Shown here piece by piece: positions 33,396 through 41,663 of a stretch of 54,553 bases of DNA. A program made the position numbers and the translations under genes. This DNA is from Bacteriovoracaceae bacterium UBA6144 (lineage in GTDB: Bacteria; Bdellovibrionota; Bacteriovoracia; Bacteriovoracales; Bacteriovoracaceae): NCBI GenBank assembly GCA_002435705.1, contig DIVA01000011.1, positions 1 through 54,553 on the forward strand. The letters run 5' to 3'. Below the pieces are notes generated by a model. The model made no database searches, had not been told where the DNA came from, and saw only the letters and a program-made list of their open reading frames with translations. Within the stretch, counting starts at the first letter, position 1. The number at the start of each line of letters is the position of its first letter.

Positions 33396-33824
33396 ATGAC
33401 TGTACAAGATCTGCCCTTGCTCAACGCTTGTCTTAATACTGTTTCAGCCCTGTTGCTGCTCTCTGGTTACGTGGCGATCAAAAAAAATCAAAAAATTCTC
33501 CACCGCAACCTCATGGTGAGCGCTTTGGTGGTGTCCGCCGCATTTCTCACCAGCTACCTGATCTATCACTACCACGTGGGGTCACGTCCTTTTCCTGAAC
33601 TGGGCTACATCAAAACCATTTATTTAATCATTCTCTTTCCCCATATTGTTTTAGCCGCAGTCATGGTTCCGATGATTTTAAAAACCTTTTGGCATGCCTT
33701 TAGAGGAGAGTTTGAAAGCCACATGAAGATTGCCCGTTGGACTTTTCCTATCTGGATGTATGTCTCCGTGACGGGTGTTTTGATTTATCTGATGCTTTAT
33801 GTATGGTTTTCGCCTGCCGCGTAA
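33396..33824 (+). CDS. DUF420 (CtaM/YozB-like) membrane protein
   Basis: 142 residues with four membrane helices. DUF420 features are ACLNTVSALLLLSGYVAIKK, HRNLMVSALVVSAAFLTSYLIYH, and the PHIVLAAVMVP and RWTFPIWMYVSVTGVLIYLML helices with conserved His residues. Homologs (YozB, CtaM) are needed for maturation or function of heme-copper oxidases, which fits the cluster starting 96 bp downstream. Confidence 0.85.
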   Translation: MTVQDLPLLNACLNTVSALLLLSGYVAIKKNQKILHRNLMVSALVVSAAFLTSYLIYHYHVGSRPFPELGYIKTIYLIILFPHIVLAAVMVPMILKTFWHAFRGEFESHMKIARWTFPIWMYVSVTGVLIYLMLYVWFSPAA

Positions 33825-33887
33825 AAAAATGTCTAATATCGCAAAGCGCAAGGCTTACGAAATTAATTCCAATTAGGTGAAATTTCT

Positions 33888-33916
33888 CATAATCTTTTAT
33901 TCATCAAAGGATTATG
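33888..33916. promoter_or_regulatory. Inverted repeat covering the ribosome site of the oxidase subunit III gene
   Basis: CATAATC (33888-33894) pairs with GATTATG (33910-33916). Further T/A pairs extend it inward across AAAGG, the Shine-Dalgarno for the ATG at 33921. It could mask the ribosome site in mRNA or serve as an operator. Confidence 0.35.
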
Positions 33917-33920
33917 AATT

Positions 33921-34541
33921 ATGGCACACGCTTCAACAGGCGCGCTAGCGCCACACCCTGAGCGCAACGACGCTCAATTTGGTAAGGCTTCTATCGGAAA
34001 ACTTGCGATGTGGATTTTCTTGATCACCGACGCCATGTCGTTTTCAGGATTTCTTCTTGCTTATGCTGTTCTTCGCTCGACGATGGACTGGCCTCATCCG
34101 GCAGATCACTTAGGCATTAACCTCTCTGGTTTTGCCACCTTTATTCTCGTTTGTTCCTCCGTTTCAATGGTGCTCGTGATTGATGCTTGTAAGCACAAGA
34201 ATCGCCAAAGCATGTTGAATTGGTTTCTGGTCACGATTGCTGGGGGAGTGATCTTCCTCGGGATCCAGGTTTATGAGTACCAACATCTCGTTCACCTTGG
34301 AATGACCTTTTCTCAATTTGCTCATGGGAATAATCTCTTCAGCTCGACCTTCTACATGATTACCGGCTTCCACGGTCTGCACGTATTGACGGGTGTGATC
34401 TACTTGATCTGTGAGTACATCGCAGCTCGCCGCGGTCGCTACGACAACGGCAACTACGATCGCCTGGAAATCCTCGGACTCTTCTGGCACTTCGTGGATC
34501 TGGTTTGGATTCTCGTGTTTACTTTTATTTATTTGGTATAA
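33921..34541 (+). CDS. ctaE: Cytochrome c oxidase subunit III
   Basis: 206 residues, five membrane helices, of the short heme-copper oxidase subunit III form. Typical features are KLAMWIFLITDAMSFSGFLLAYAVLR near the N terminus, a helix with FYMITGFHGLHVLTG and the terminal WHFVDLVWILVFTFIYL. It stabilises subunit I. It opens the oxidase cluster, before subunits II and I, which differs from the ctaC-D-E order. The small CPNC gene begins immediately after its stop. Confidence 0.93.
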   Translation: MAHASTGALAPHPERNDAQFGKASIGKLAMWIFLITDAMSFSGFLLAYAVLRSTMDWPHPADHLGINLSGFATFILVCSSVSMVLVIDACKHKNRQSMLNWFLVTIAGGVIFLGIQVYEYQHLVHLGMTFSQFAHGNNLFSSTFYMITGFHGLHVLTGVIYLICEYIAARRGRYDNGNYDRLEILGLFWHFVDLVWILVFTFIYLV

Positions 34542-34757
34542 ATGCGTTTTATCACACTACTTTCTCTATTTTTGACGTCGACAGTTTGGGCTTGCCCGAA
34601 CTGTCACTCTTTTGGTGACACCACTAAGCCTCCGTATACGATTATCATTTTAGGGATATTCATACTGATTACTTATATCCCGTTTTATTTTCTCTTCTCG
34701 GCCGCAAGGAAGTACGACCCGAAGAATAGTGTCGAAGACAGCAAAGGGCCCCTATGA
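34542..34757 (+). CDS. Small membrane protein with exported CPNC motif
   Basis: 71 residues. A signal-like segment ending TVWA is followed by CPNCHSFGDTTKPPY on the outer face, then one membrane helix (TIIILGIFILITYIPFYFLF) and a cytoplasmic tail. The CxxC-H arrangement could hold a metal or undergo thiol exchange, perhaps for CuA delivery. That is inference from position between subunit III and heme O synthase. It starts directly after the ctaE stop and overlaps ctaB by 4 bp. Confidence 0.75.
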   Translation: MRFITLLSLFLTSTVWACPNCHSFGDTTKPPYTIIILGIFILITYIPFYFLFSAARKYDPKNSVEDSKGPL

Positions 34758-35659
34758 CGACCTTATTTGCCCCATCCATTGATCTTCCAGCACAGAGTTA
34801 CTCTGTGCTGCGTGATGTGCTTTCTCTCACCAAGGCGCGCCTCTCATTCCTCGTGATTTTCACCTGTGCTTTGGGCATTTTCTTGGCCCCTGCAACCGTG
34901 TCTGTGACTGTTGCTCTCGTTTCCATGATCGCCACCTCAGGACTTGTGGCCGGTGCTTGCATCATTAATTGTGTGATGGAAAAAGACATCGACGCTCAGA
35001 TGGAGCGCACGAAGTATCGTCCACTGCCAGCCGGGCGGATTAAGCCTCAAACGGCGACTCTTTTAGGAATCAGCCTTATCACAACCTGTCTGGCTGCTCT
35101 CTTTTTTATCGTCAACCCTCTCACCGCGGTGCTGGGGTTCATTGCCACTTTGACTTACGTTTTTCTCTACACACCGATGAAACAAAAAACGGCCTGGGCT
35201 CTTTTTGCGGGAGCAGTGCCAGGAGCGATTCCACCTCTCATGGGTTGGACGACTGTCACCAATGAGATGAGTGTGTTTGGCTGGGTCCTTTTTGGTATTC
35301 TTTTCGTGTGGCAGCTGCCGCACTTTTTATCCATCTCCATTTATCACGCCGATGATTATAAGAGAGCGGGTCTTAAAATTTTCCCAGATTCTCTGACTCT
35401 TAAAACAGTCATTCATAAGATTGTGATCTACACCTTCTTATTAATGGGAGTGACCGCTCTTCCTTATTTCCTCGGCTACAATGGGCTTGAGTACCTTGTG
35501 TTCACACTGGTGATCGGAGCTCTTTTTAGTGTGCTCGCTCTCTGGGGCTATAGTTTTGAAACAAATAAGCCAGAGCTTTTGAAGTGGTCTCGTCGCTACT
35601 TCTACTCAACGCTTTTGTATTTACCGTGCATTTTTACAGCAATGTTGCTTTTAAAATAG
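34754..35659 (+). CDS. ctaB: Heme O synthase (protoheme IX farnesyltransferase)
   Basis: 301 residues, UbiA superfamily. LTKARLSFLVIFTCALGIFLAP begins the membrane part. The first Asp-rich motif is NCVMEKDIDAQMERTKYRPLPAG, and the second region includes PHFLSISIYHADDYKRAGLKIFPD. It transfers the farnesyl group to heme B. CtaA at 23011 would then make heme A. A 4-bp overlap with the upstream small gene shows tight coupling. Confidence 0.95.
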   Translation: MTTLFAPSIDLPAQSYSVLRDVLSLTKARLSFLVIFTCALGIFLAPATVSVTVALVSMIATSGLVAGACIINCVMEKDIDAQMERTKYRPLPAGRIKPQTATLLGISLITTCLAALFFIVNPLTAVLGFIATLTYVFLYTPMKQKTAWALFAGAVPGAIPPLMGWTTVTNEMSVFGWVLFGILFVWQLPHFLSISIYHADDYKRAGLKIFPDSLTLKTVIHKIVIYTFLLMGVTALPYFLGYNGLEYLVFTLVIGALFSVLALWGYSFETNKPELLKWSRRYFYSTLLYLPCIFTAMLLLK

Positions 35660-35685
35660 ACTGTTATTGATCTTGAGGTAAACCT

Positions 35686-36468
35686 ATGAACTTTTTGAAC
35701 TACGGCCTGTCTACAAGTTGGTTCGAACTCTCGAAGCCACCTTTGGATATTTCCACTAACGGGCACCTAATCGATAGTCTTTGGGAGTACACCACTGTAC
35801 TTGCCATTTTTTACTTCGTATTGGTGTGTATCGGTCTTTTCGGCTTCTCTTATCTCTACTCTCATAAGAGAAACAAGACTCCTTATTACACTTACGGGAA
35901 CAAGAAATCACACTTGATGGTCACGGCCCTTATTGGTGCGGCTGTTTTCCTTTCAGTGGATTTGAACATTGCTCGCGTGGCTAACAACGACATGCTCAAT
36001 GTTTTCTGGAACTATCCGGATCCTAAAAAAGAAGAAGTCCTGCGCGTCCAGGTCATGGGCCAACAGTGGATGTGGTCTTTCCGTTACGCAGGTCCGGATG
36101 ATCAATTCGGCACGGCTGACGATATTGTCACCATCAACGACCTCCGTGTGCCGGCAAAAACTAAAGTTCTTTTCCATCTGACTTCTAAAGATGTGATTCA
36201 CTCATTCTTCGTGCCTAACGTGCGTTTGAAAGTAGACACCATTCCTGGACGAATCACTCGCGTCTGGTGGGATGCCAATGTCCCAGGCACTTATGACATC
36301 GCCTGTGCTGAAATGTGTGGGACTCACCACTACATGATGAAAGCGCAGCTCACTGTTTATGAAAAAGACGATTTTAATCACTGGCTAGCAACTTCAGCAC
36401 ACATCGCGAAAACAACCAACGACCCTGAAGACAAGAATCTTCAATGGGGTTGGAAGTGGGAGAATTAA
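35686..36468 (+). CDS. ctaC: Cytochrome c oxidase subunit II with CuA site
   Basis: 260 residues. Two membrane helices (about 38-58 and 84-104) precede the periplasmic cupredoxin domain. The CuA ligands are all present: His172 (VIHSFFVP), Cys207, Glu209, Cys211, His215 and Met218 in CAEMCGTHHYMM. Hence it accepts electrons from cytochrome c. The aromatic MGQQWMWSFRY stretch is the electron entry. A GPDDQFGTADD insertion follows it. There is no fused heme-c domain. The likely donor is the diheme cytochrome encoded at 39941. Confidence 0.95.
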   Translation: MNFLNYGLSTSWFELSKPPLDISTNGHLIDSLWEYTTVLAIFYFVLVCIGLFGFSYLYSHKRNKTPYYTYGNKKSHLMVTALIGAAVFLSVDLNIARVANNDMLNVFWNYPDPKKEEVLRVQVMGQQWMWSFRYAGPDDQFGTADDIVTINDLRVPAKTKVLFHLTSKDVIHSFFVPNVRLKVDTIPGRITRVWWDANVPGTYDIACAEMCGTHHYMMKAQLTVYEKDDFNHWLATSAHIAKTTNDPEDKNLQWGWKWEN

Positions 36469-36469
36469 T

Positions 36470-38200
36470 ATGAGCGGCGGATTTAACGAAATTCACGAAG
36501 CACCAACGACCTTTTGGTCGAAGTACATCGTCTCCTACGATCACAAAGTGATCGCTAAGCAATTCCTTTGGTACGCTATCTTCTTCCTCGGTGTGGGCGG
36601 CATGATGGCCCTCATGATCCGCTGGACTCTGGCTTATCCTGGCCAACCTTTTCCTATCATCGGAAAGCTGCTCCTGCCTTCAACGGGCGGTGTGATTCCT
36701 CCAGATACCTATGCCATGCTTTTCACTTTGCATGGAACCATCATGATTTTTTACGCTATCACTCCGCTTCTGATCGGAGCGTTTGGTAACTACTGTATCC
36801 CGCTCATGATCGGTGCCCGCGATATGGCCTTCCCGCTCTTGAATATGCTCTCGTTCTGGTTTGCAGCCCTTTCAGGTCTGATCCTTTTGGCTTCTCTGTT
36901 TTTACCACTTGGTGGTGCAGCCGGTGGGTGGACCTCTTATCCGACACTCTCAACCTTGATCGGCTCGCCCGGTGATGGTCAGACGCTTTGGTGTTTGGCG
37001 ATTTTCGTCCTTGGTATATCTTCTACCATGGGTGCTGTGAACTACATCACCACTGTGATCACCCTACGTGCTCCGGGCATGGGCTACTTTGATATGCCTT
37101 TGACAGTTTGGGGCCTGTGGCTGACAGCTATTTTGAACGCGATTTTCGTTCCGGTCCTTGGTGCTGGTGTTATGCTCCTTCTGATGGATCGTATGTTTGG
37201 AACCACTTTCTTTCTCGCAGGTGCATCGGCTACGGCGGGCTCAGGGGATCCGGTTCTCTTCCAGCACGTGTTCTGGATTTTCGGTCACCCAGAAGTTTAT
37301 ATTTTGATTCTTCCGGCATGGGGAATCGTATCTGACCTCCTTTCATTCTTCTCTCGAAAGCCCGCTTTCGGCGCGAAAGCCACGGCCATGTCGATGACGG
37401 CAGTGACGATTCTCTCAACTCTTGTGTACGGTCACCACATGTTCACGACTCAGATGAGCCCACTGCTCACTCAGTCTTTCATGACTCTGACCATGACCAT
37501 CTCGATTCCTTCGGCGATCTTCTTTGCTAACTGGCTGGGGACGATCTGGAAGGGCTCGATCCGTTTTGATTCACCTATGCTTTTTTCTCTCGGTGTGGTT
37601 TTCGTGTTCGGTCTCGGTGGCTTGACTGGTCTTCACCTTGGTACGGTCACGACAGATTTGTACCTCCACGACACTTACTTCGTGGTGGGTCACTTCCATT
37701 ACACTATGGCCGCTTCAGTTCTTCTTGGTGGTTACGCTGGGATCTACTTCTGGTTCCCGAAGATGTTCGGGCGCATGATGAATGAAATGATGGCCAAGAT
37801 TCACTTCTGGGGAACGATGATTCCTTTGAACGGAATTTTCTTTGGTATGTTGATGGTAGGCTACGGTGGAATGCACCGTCGTATCTACAATCCTTTCGTT
37901 TACGACTCTCTCAAGCGCTTGATCCCGATCAATGAAATGATCACAATCTCTGCGATTTTGATGGGTCTTTTCCAAATTGTATTTGTGGCCAACTTCCTTT
38001 ACTCACTGTGGAAAGGAGCGAAAGCTCCGAGCAATCCTTGGAACGTGGGAACACTTGAGTGGACTCTTCCGTCTCCTCCGGTTCACCACAATTACGATGA
38101 AATTCCAGTTGTGAAGTGTGGACCCCATGAGCTTGGGAACCCGAATTTGAAAAATGGCCGTGACTTCCAATATCAAACGGAAGAATTGGTTAAAGGATAA
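36470..38200 (+). CDS. ctaD: Cytochrome c oxidase subunit I (A-type)
   Basis: 576 residues, twelve membrane helices. CuB and heme ligands are visible: His273 of FGHPEVYILILP, with Glu275 as in A1-type oxidases and cross-linking Tyr277, the pair His322-His323 (YGHHMF), His408 (heme a3) and His410 (heme a) in VVGHFHYTM. An N-terminal DHKVIAKQFLWY block is also family-typical. It reduces O2 to water and pumps protons. It starts 1 bp after the ctaC stop, and its stop overlaps the next ATG by one base. Confidence 0.97.
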   Translation: MSGGFNEIHEAPTTFWSKYIVSYDHKVIAKQFLWYAIFFLGVGGMMALMIRWTLAYPGQPFPIIGKLLLPSTGGVIPPDTYAMLFTLHGTIMIFYAITPLLIGAFGNYCIPLMIGARDMAFPLLNMLSFWFAALSGLILLASLFLPLGGAAGGWTSYPTLSTLIGSPGDGQTLWCLAIFVLGISSTMGAVNYITTVITLRAPGMGYFDMPLTVWGLWLTAILNAIFVPVLGAGVMLLLMDRMFGTTFFLAGASATAGSGDPVLFQHVFWIFGHPEVYILILPAWGIVSDLLSFFSRKPAFGAKATAMSMTAVTILSTLVYGHHMFTTQMSPLLTQSFMTLTMTISIPSAIFFANWLGTIWKGSIRFDSPMLFSLGVVFVFGLGGLTGLHLGTVTTDLYLHDTYFVVGHFHYTMAASVLLGGYAGIYFWFPKMFGRMMNEMMAKIHFWGTMIPLNGIFFGMLMVGYGGMHRRIYNPFVYDSLKRLIPINEMITISAILMGLFQIVFVANFLYSLWKGAKAPSNPWNVGTLEWTLPSPPVHHNYDEIPVVKCGPHELGNPNLKNGRDFQYQTEELVKG

Positions 38201-38757
38201 TGACTGTGAGAAGAGCAGAACTCCAAGGAAATCTTGCGATGACCGTGACACTTGTGTCGGGGGCGATGCTCTTTATCACTCTTTTCATGGGCTACGCGGT
38301 TTACCGCACCAACGCTCCTTTCTGGCCGCCCTTGAATATTGATAAGGTCCCTCTCACTTGGCCTTGGATCTCGAGCATGATTATTGCTCTGAGTTCTTGG
38401 ACTTGTTTTCAGGCCCGAACTCTGGCGCAGAGAGGTGAGTGGAAGTCCGCTCAGCTTTTTAGTCTCTTCACTATTTTCTGTGGCCTCTCTTTTGTCGGCA
38501 CCCAGACGCTTTTGTGGAGAGATTTGAAAATGAGCGGCATCTTGGTGGATTCGGGAGTGTTTGCTTCGATCCTTTACGGTTTTACTTGGATCCATGCTTT
38601 GCACATGGTGCTGGGTCTTGGAGGCCTGGTGTTTTTGCATCTGACTCTGTTGCAAGTAGACGAGAAGAATTTGTACAAGGTCATGAACGTTGAGCGTTTT
38701 TGGCATTTTTTAGGAATTGTCTGGGCATTTATGTTCGCAGGCCTTTTCTTATTTTAG
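38200..38757 (+). CDS. Second cytochrome c oxidase subunit III-like protein
   Basis: 185 residues, five membrane helices, subunit III family: TVTLVSGAMLFITLFMGYAVYRT at the N terminus, then WPWISSMIIALSSWTCFQA, the FTWIHALHMVLGLGGLVFLHL helix and terminal RFWHFLGIVWAFMFAGLFLF. It is clearly related to, but not a recent copy of, the subunit III at 33921. Both are in one cluster with a single subunit I. They may form a split or heteromeric subunit III. Confidence 0.85.
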   Translation: MTVRRAELQGNLAMTVTLVSGAMLFITLFMGYAVYRTNAPFWPPLNIDKVPLTWPWISSMIIALSSWTCFQARTLAQRGEWKSAQLFSLFTIFCGLSFVGTQTLLWRDLKMSGILVDSGVFASILYGFTWIHALHMVLGLGGLVFLHLTLLQVDEKNLYKVMNVERFWHFLGIVWAFMFAGLFLF

Positions 38758-38763
38758 GAATTT

Positions 38764-39411
38764 ATGGAAGCGGTTAAAGCACATATCAGACGGAAAACTG
38801 TCATTGAGAAGCTAGTGCTCAATCCTGTGTTTTGGATTGTCGCTTGTGGCTTTTTCTTTGCCTATCCGGTGCTCAAGAGCATGAAGCGTGAACTGCCGGC
38901 CACGCTTCCGGTCATTCAGGCCGTGCCTGCTTTTGAGTTTGTGAATGAAGAAGGAAAACTCTTCGGTTCTAAAGATCTTTTCGGCAAAGTTTATATTTTA
39001 AACCTCACCTGTACTGGCTGCGATGAGACTCAGGGAGCATTCTTTAAAAAGTTGCAAACACTTCAGCACCGCATCCGTGGGGTGATTGATCGTGCTGCGA
39101 TTGTCAGTATCTCTGTTGATCCCGCTACAGATACCTCTGCTGTTCTCTATAACAAGGCCCGCGAGATGAATTCCAACCCCGTGGTGTGGAAGCTCTTGTC
39201 GGCACCTCGCGCTCAGACGGAGAGTTTTGTTCGCTCTCTCAACATGCCCGTTGAGGTCGAGACTGATCTGATTGGAATGATGAAGCGTGAAATGTTTGTA
39301 TTGGTGGATCAAGACGGAAATATCAGAGGCTTTTATGACTCTGATAACGAAGGCGTTAATCGCATGATGATTGATACAGGCTTATTAATTAATAGAAAGA
39401 AGAATAGTTAA
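38764..39411 (+). CDS. Sco-like thioredoxin-fold protein with altered copper site
   Basis: 215 residues. A single N-terminal membrane anchor (about 20-40) is followed by a Sco-type thioredoxin domain. Sco proteins bind copper with CxxxC and a distal His. Here the site reads LTCTGCDETQ, that is CxxC, and the segment that should carry the His is MKREMFVLVDQDG without it. It may act as a thiol-disulfide reductase for CuA cysteines rather than as a copper donor. The canonical Sco is at 40813 in the same cluster. Confidence 0.78.
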   Translation: MEAVKAHIRRKTVIEKLVLNPVFWIVACGFFFAYPVLKSMKRELPATLPVIQAVPAFEFVNEEGKLFGSKDLFGKVYILNLTCTGCDETQGAFFKKLQTLQHRIRGVIDRAAIVSISVDPATDTSAVLYNKAREMNSNPVVWKLLSAPRAQTESFVRSLNMPVEVETDLIGMMKREMFVLVDQDGNIRGFYDSDNEGVNRMMIDTGLLINRKKNS

Positions 39412-39425
39412 TCAAGGAGATTTGT

Positions 39426-39707
39426 GTGAGTGAAGTTAGTCACAAAAGTCATAAGGCTGGATACTTTAAGGTGTTTGGAGTTCTCACAGCTTTGACCATT
39501 ATTGAGCTAGTGATCCCAGACATGAATATCAGTAAATTTTCTAAATTCACCTCACTCTCAGGTCTTGCGCTTGGCAAAGCCGCGATCGTGGGCTGGTTTT
39601 ACATGCACCTGAACGAGGAGAGCAAATGGCTTCGCTTCATTGCCCTCATCCCCATTTCCGCTTTCATTTACGCGCTCGTTGTGGTGCTTGAATCGATGTA
39701 TCGCTAA
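39426..39707 (+). CDS. Cytochrome c oxidase subunit IV family protein
   Basis: 93 residues, three membrane helices, bacterial subunit IV (caa3 type): KVFGVLTALTIIELVIP, then GKAAIVGWFYMHLNEESKWLRF, then a terminal helix. It assists CuB loading or assembly of subunit I. The start is a GTG with AAGGAGA upstream. It sits between the Sco-like gene and a small membrane protein gene. Confidence 0.88.
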   Translation: MSEVSHKSHKAGYFKVFGVLTALTIIELVIPDMNISKFSKFTSLSGLALGKAAIVGWFYMHLNEESKWLRFIALIPISAFIYALVVVLESMYR

Positions 39708-39718
39708 GAGGAGTTGCT

Positions 39719-39916
39719 ATGAGCACAGAAGTTAAAACGACGAAGACAGTTTATAAATCAGATTCCTCTATCATGAGCCACCCGTATCAGATGCCTAAGA
39801 AGGCTGATGAGATGTTTAAGCTGCCAACGTGGTCAGTGATTGTGGTGTTATTCATCGCTTTCTTTCTTTTGAAAGCTTTGATCTACATCAAAGATGAAGC
39901 TCGTCACGGGAAATAA
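39719..39916 (+). CDS. Small single-helix membrane protein of the oxidase cluster
   Basis: 65 residues. A hydrophilic N-terminal half with HPYQMPKKADEMF is followed by one membrane helix (WSVIVVLFIAFFLLKALIYI) and a short basic tail. No family is recognised. An AGGAG site precedes the ATG. Its position suggests an accessory oxidase or cytochrome subunit. Confidence 0.72.
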   Translation: MSTEVKTTKTVYKSDSSIMSHPYQMPKKADEMFKLPTWSVIVVLFIAFFLLKALIYIKDEARHGK

Positions 39917-39940
39917 TTTTTAAGCCTAGAAAGGATCAAT

Positions 39941-40816
39941 ATGCGTATTCTCTTACTCTCAGCTCTTCTTGTCTTGGTGGCTTGTGAAAAGACACCTTTT
40001 AAAGAATCAAAAACCTTTGCCGGCAATAAAGTTGTCGACGCAGCTACTTTGAATCTTGGTTACACCACTTACCAAGAATACTGTGTTCAGTGCCACGGCA
40101 AAGATGGAAACGGCCAAGGCCCCAGCTACATGGCTGCCTATCCACAACCAAGAAACTTCAAACAAGGTCTTTATAAGTTCGCCAACGTTCCTTACGGCGA
40201 ACTTCCTCACGATGAAGACTTTTACCGCATCATTAAAAAAGGCTTGAACGGCAACGCTATGTTGCCTTGGGATATCGACCAGAATCGACTTGATGCAGTC
40301 ACTCAGTACATCAAGACCTTCGCTCCTGACACTTGGGAAGGGGGAGACAAGACTTTAGGAACTAAAGTTGAGGCCACTCCCGACCCTTACGGCCCGGAGA
40401 ATAAAGCGAAAGCGATTGTCGATGGAGCTAAGGTTTATCACGTTGTGGCCCAGTGTACGACCTGTCACCGTGCCTACGAGACGAAAGCTCAGGTCAATGC
40501 TTGGAGCAAAGAGCTGACTGGTAAAGAGATGAGCTTTGATGACAATTACTATGAGCTCAAGCTGCAAGAGTCAGAGTACGGCTATAAAGTTGTTCCACCG
40601 GACTTCACTTATCATCCTCTGCGTTCAATCCATGGTACGGATGACATCTATCAGCGTATGGTTTACGGCGTGACTGGATCAGGCATGCCTGGCTGGAAAG
40701 ATGTTGTGACCGATGATGAACTCTGGGCTTTGACCTATTACGTAGAGAGCCTGAGAGGTCTTCGCACTGATATTAAAGCGCGCACTGAATTCATGCGTCG
40801 CTTTGAAAACCAGTGA
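39941..40816 (+). CDS. Diheme cytochrome c lipoprotein
   Basis: 291 residues. A lipoprotein signal (MRILLLSALLVLVAC, Cys15 lipidated) is followed by two heme c domains. The first has CVQCH at 48-52 and Met in NAMLPW as probable sixth ligand. The second has CTTCH at 172-176 and Met in GSGMPGW. It should sit on the periplasmic face of a membrane and hand electrons to the CuA centre of subunit II. It resembles the cytochrome subunits found with caa3-type or alternative complex III systems. The stop overlaps the sco GTG start. Confidence 0.9.
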   Translation: MRILLLSALLVLVACEKTPFKESKTFAGNKVVDAATLNLGYTTYQEYCVQCHGKDGNGQGPSYMAAYPQPRNFKQGLYKFANVPYGELPHDEDFYRIIKKGLNGNAMLPWDIDQNRLDAVTQYIKTFAPDTWEGGDKTLGTKVEATPDPYGPENKAKAIVDGAKVYHVVAQCTTCHRAYETKAQVNAWSKELTGKEMSFDDNYYELKLQESEYGYKVVPPDFTYHPLRSIHGTDDIYQRMVYGVTGSGMPGWKDVVTDDELWALTYYVESLRGLRTDIKARTEFMRRFENQ

Positions 40817-41433
40817 TTAATTCTTTTAAATTAAATTTAAAGGCCACATCTTTGTGGCCTTTACTTTTTGTGCTCATCTCTTGTGTTGAAAAAAAGCCAG
40901 TTGAGCCCATTGAATCTCTTCCCGTTATCAGCACACTGCCTGATTTTTCTTTTACCAGTCAGAGAGGAGAAGACTTCGGTCCCACTCAGCTCAAAGGGCG
41001 AGTGTTTCTGGCTAATTTCATCTTTACTCGCTGTCCCTCAGTCTGTCCGGTCATGCTGGAGAAGACGGCGAAGTTTCTGGAAGAGATTAAGTCCTATGGT
41101 ATTTCCGTTGTCTTTGTGACTTTCACGGTAGATCCAGACCACGATACGGTGATGGTGTTAAGGAAAAAAGCAGAAGAGCTAAAAGCTGATCCCGAGAGAT
41201 GGGTCTTTCTCACTCACACAGACAAAACGGTGATGATGAACCTTTTTAAAGAGGGCTTTAAGGTTGGCGTGTCTGAGCCTCTAATTGCTCAGGACTTGTT
41301 TGATATTGCTCATAGTGAGAAGATTGTCCTGGTCGATAAAAAAGCCAGAGTCAGAGGATACTACAGTTACGATGAGGCAGGTCTTGAGCAGCTTAAAAAA
41401 GATCTCGCTCTCATTTACCAAGAGACTTATTGA
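40813..41433 (+). CDS. Sco family copper chaperone (lipoprotein)
   Basis: 206 residues from a GTG that overlaps the cytochrome stop (GTGA). The lipobox is FVLISC, so the domain is membrane-anchored by lipid. The copper motif is FTRCPSVCPVML (CxxxC), and the distal His lies in DIAHSEKIVLVD, so this is a complete Sco site. It delivers copper to the CuA centre. A terminator-like hairpin lies within its first 17 codons (see 40839). Confidence 0.92.
   Translation: MINSFKLNLKATSLWPLLFVLISCVEKKPVEPIESLPVISTLPDFSFTSQRGEDFGPTQLKGRVFLANFIFTRCPSVCPVMLEKTAKFLEEIKSYGISVVFVTFTVDPDHDTVMVLRKKAEELKADPERWVFLTHTDKTVMMNLFKEGFKVGVSEPLIAQDLFDIAHSEKIVLVDKKARVRGYYSYDEAGLEQLKKDLALIYQETY
40839..40869 (+). terminator. 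Terminator-like hairpin inside the 5' end of the sco gene
   Basis: AAAGGCCACA (40839-40848) and TGTGGCCTTT (40853-40862) form a perfect 10-bp stem with loop TCTT, followed by AC and five T (40865-40869). It lies in the signal-peptide coding part of sco, 26 bp after its start codon. It could attenuate transcription from the oxidase genes into sco and the genes behind it. Confidence 0.6.
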
Positions 41434-41663
41434 TGGATTTTAGTCTTGAAAGAAAACAGGTCCATGAGATTTCAAATCACCTTACGATTATTCATGGGGC
41501 CGTCAAAAAAGTACTCAAAGAACTTGAAAAAGCTAATCTCCTTGAAGCTGAGCAAGAGCGTTTAAAAAAAGCTGACGAGTACCTCAAGCTTACGAATCAA
41601 GCCATGCAGCTTCTGCGTAGTGAGCTTCATGAAAAAATAAAACTTTCTGGTGGTGCGATTTGA
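41433..41663 (+). CDS. Stand-alone DHp-like (HisKA-type) small protein
   Basis: 76 residues from the ATG at 41433 (a TTG one codon earlier is possible). The sequence VHEISNHLTIIHGAVKKVL resembles the H-box of histidine kinases (HEINNPLTII-like). It continues as a charged coiled helix (LKELEKANLLEAEQERLKKA) and a second helix ending LLRSEL. There is no ATPase domain. It may be a phosphotransfer or dimerisation module, or only a helical-hairpin look-alike. It overlaps the sco stop by one base and its stop overlaps the fur start. Confidence 0.6.
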   Translation: MDFSLERKQVHEISNHLTIIHGAVKKVLKELEKANLLEAEQERLKKADEYLKLTNQAMQLLRSELHEKIKLSGGAI

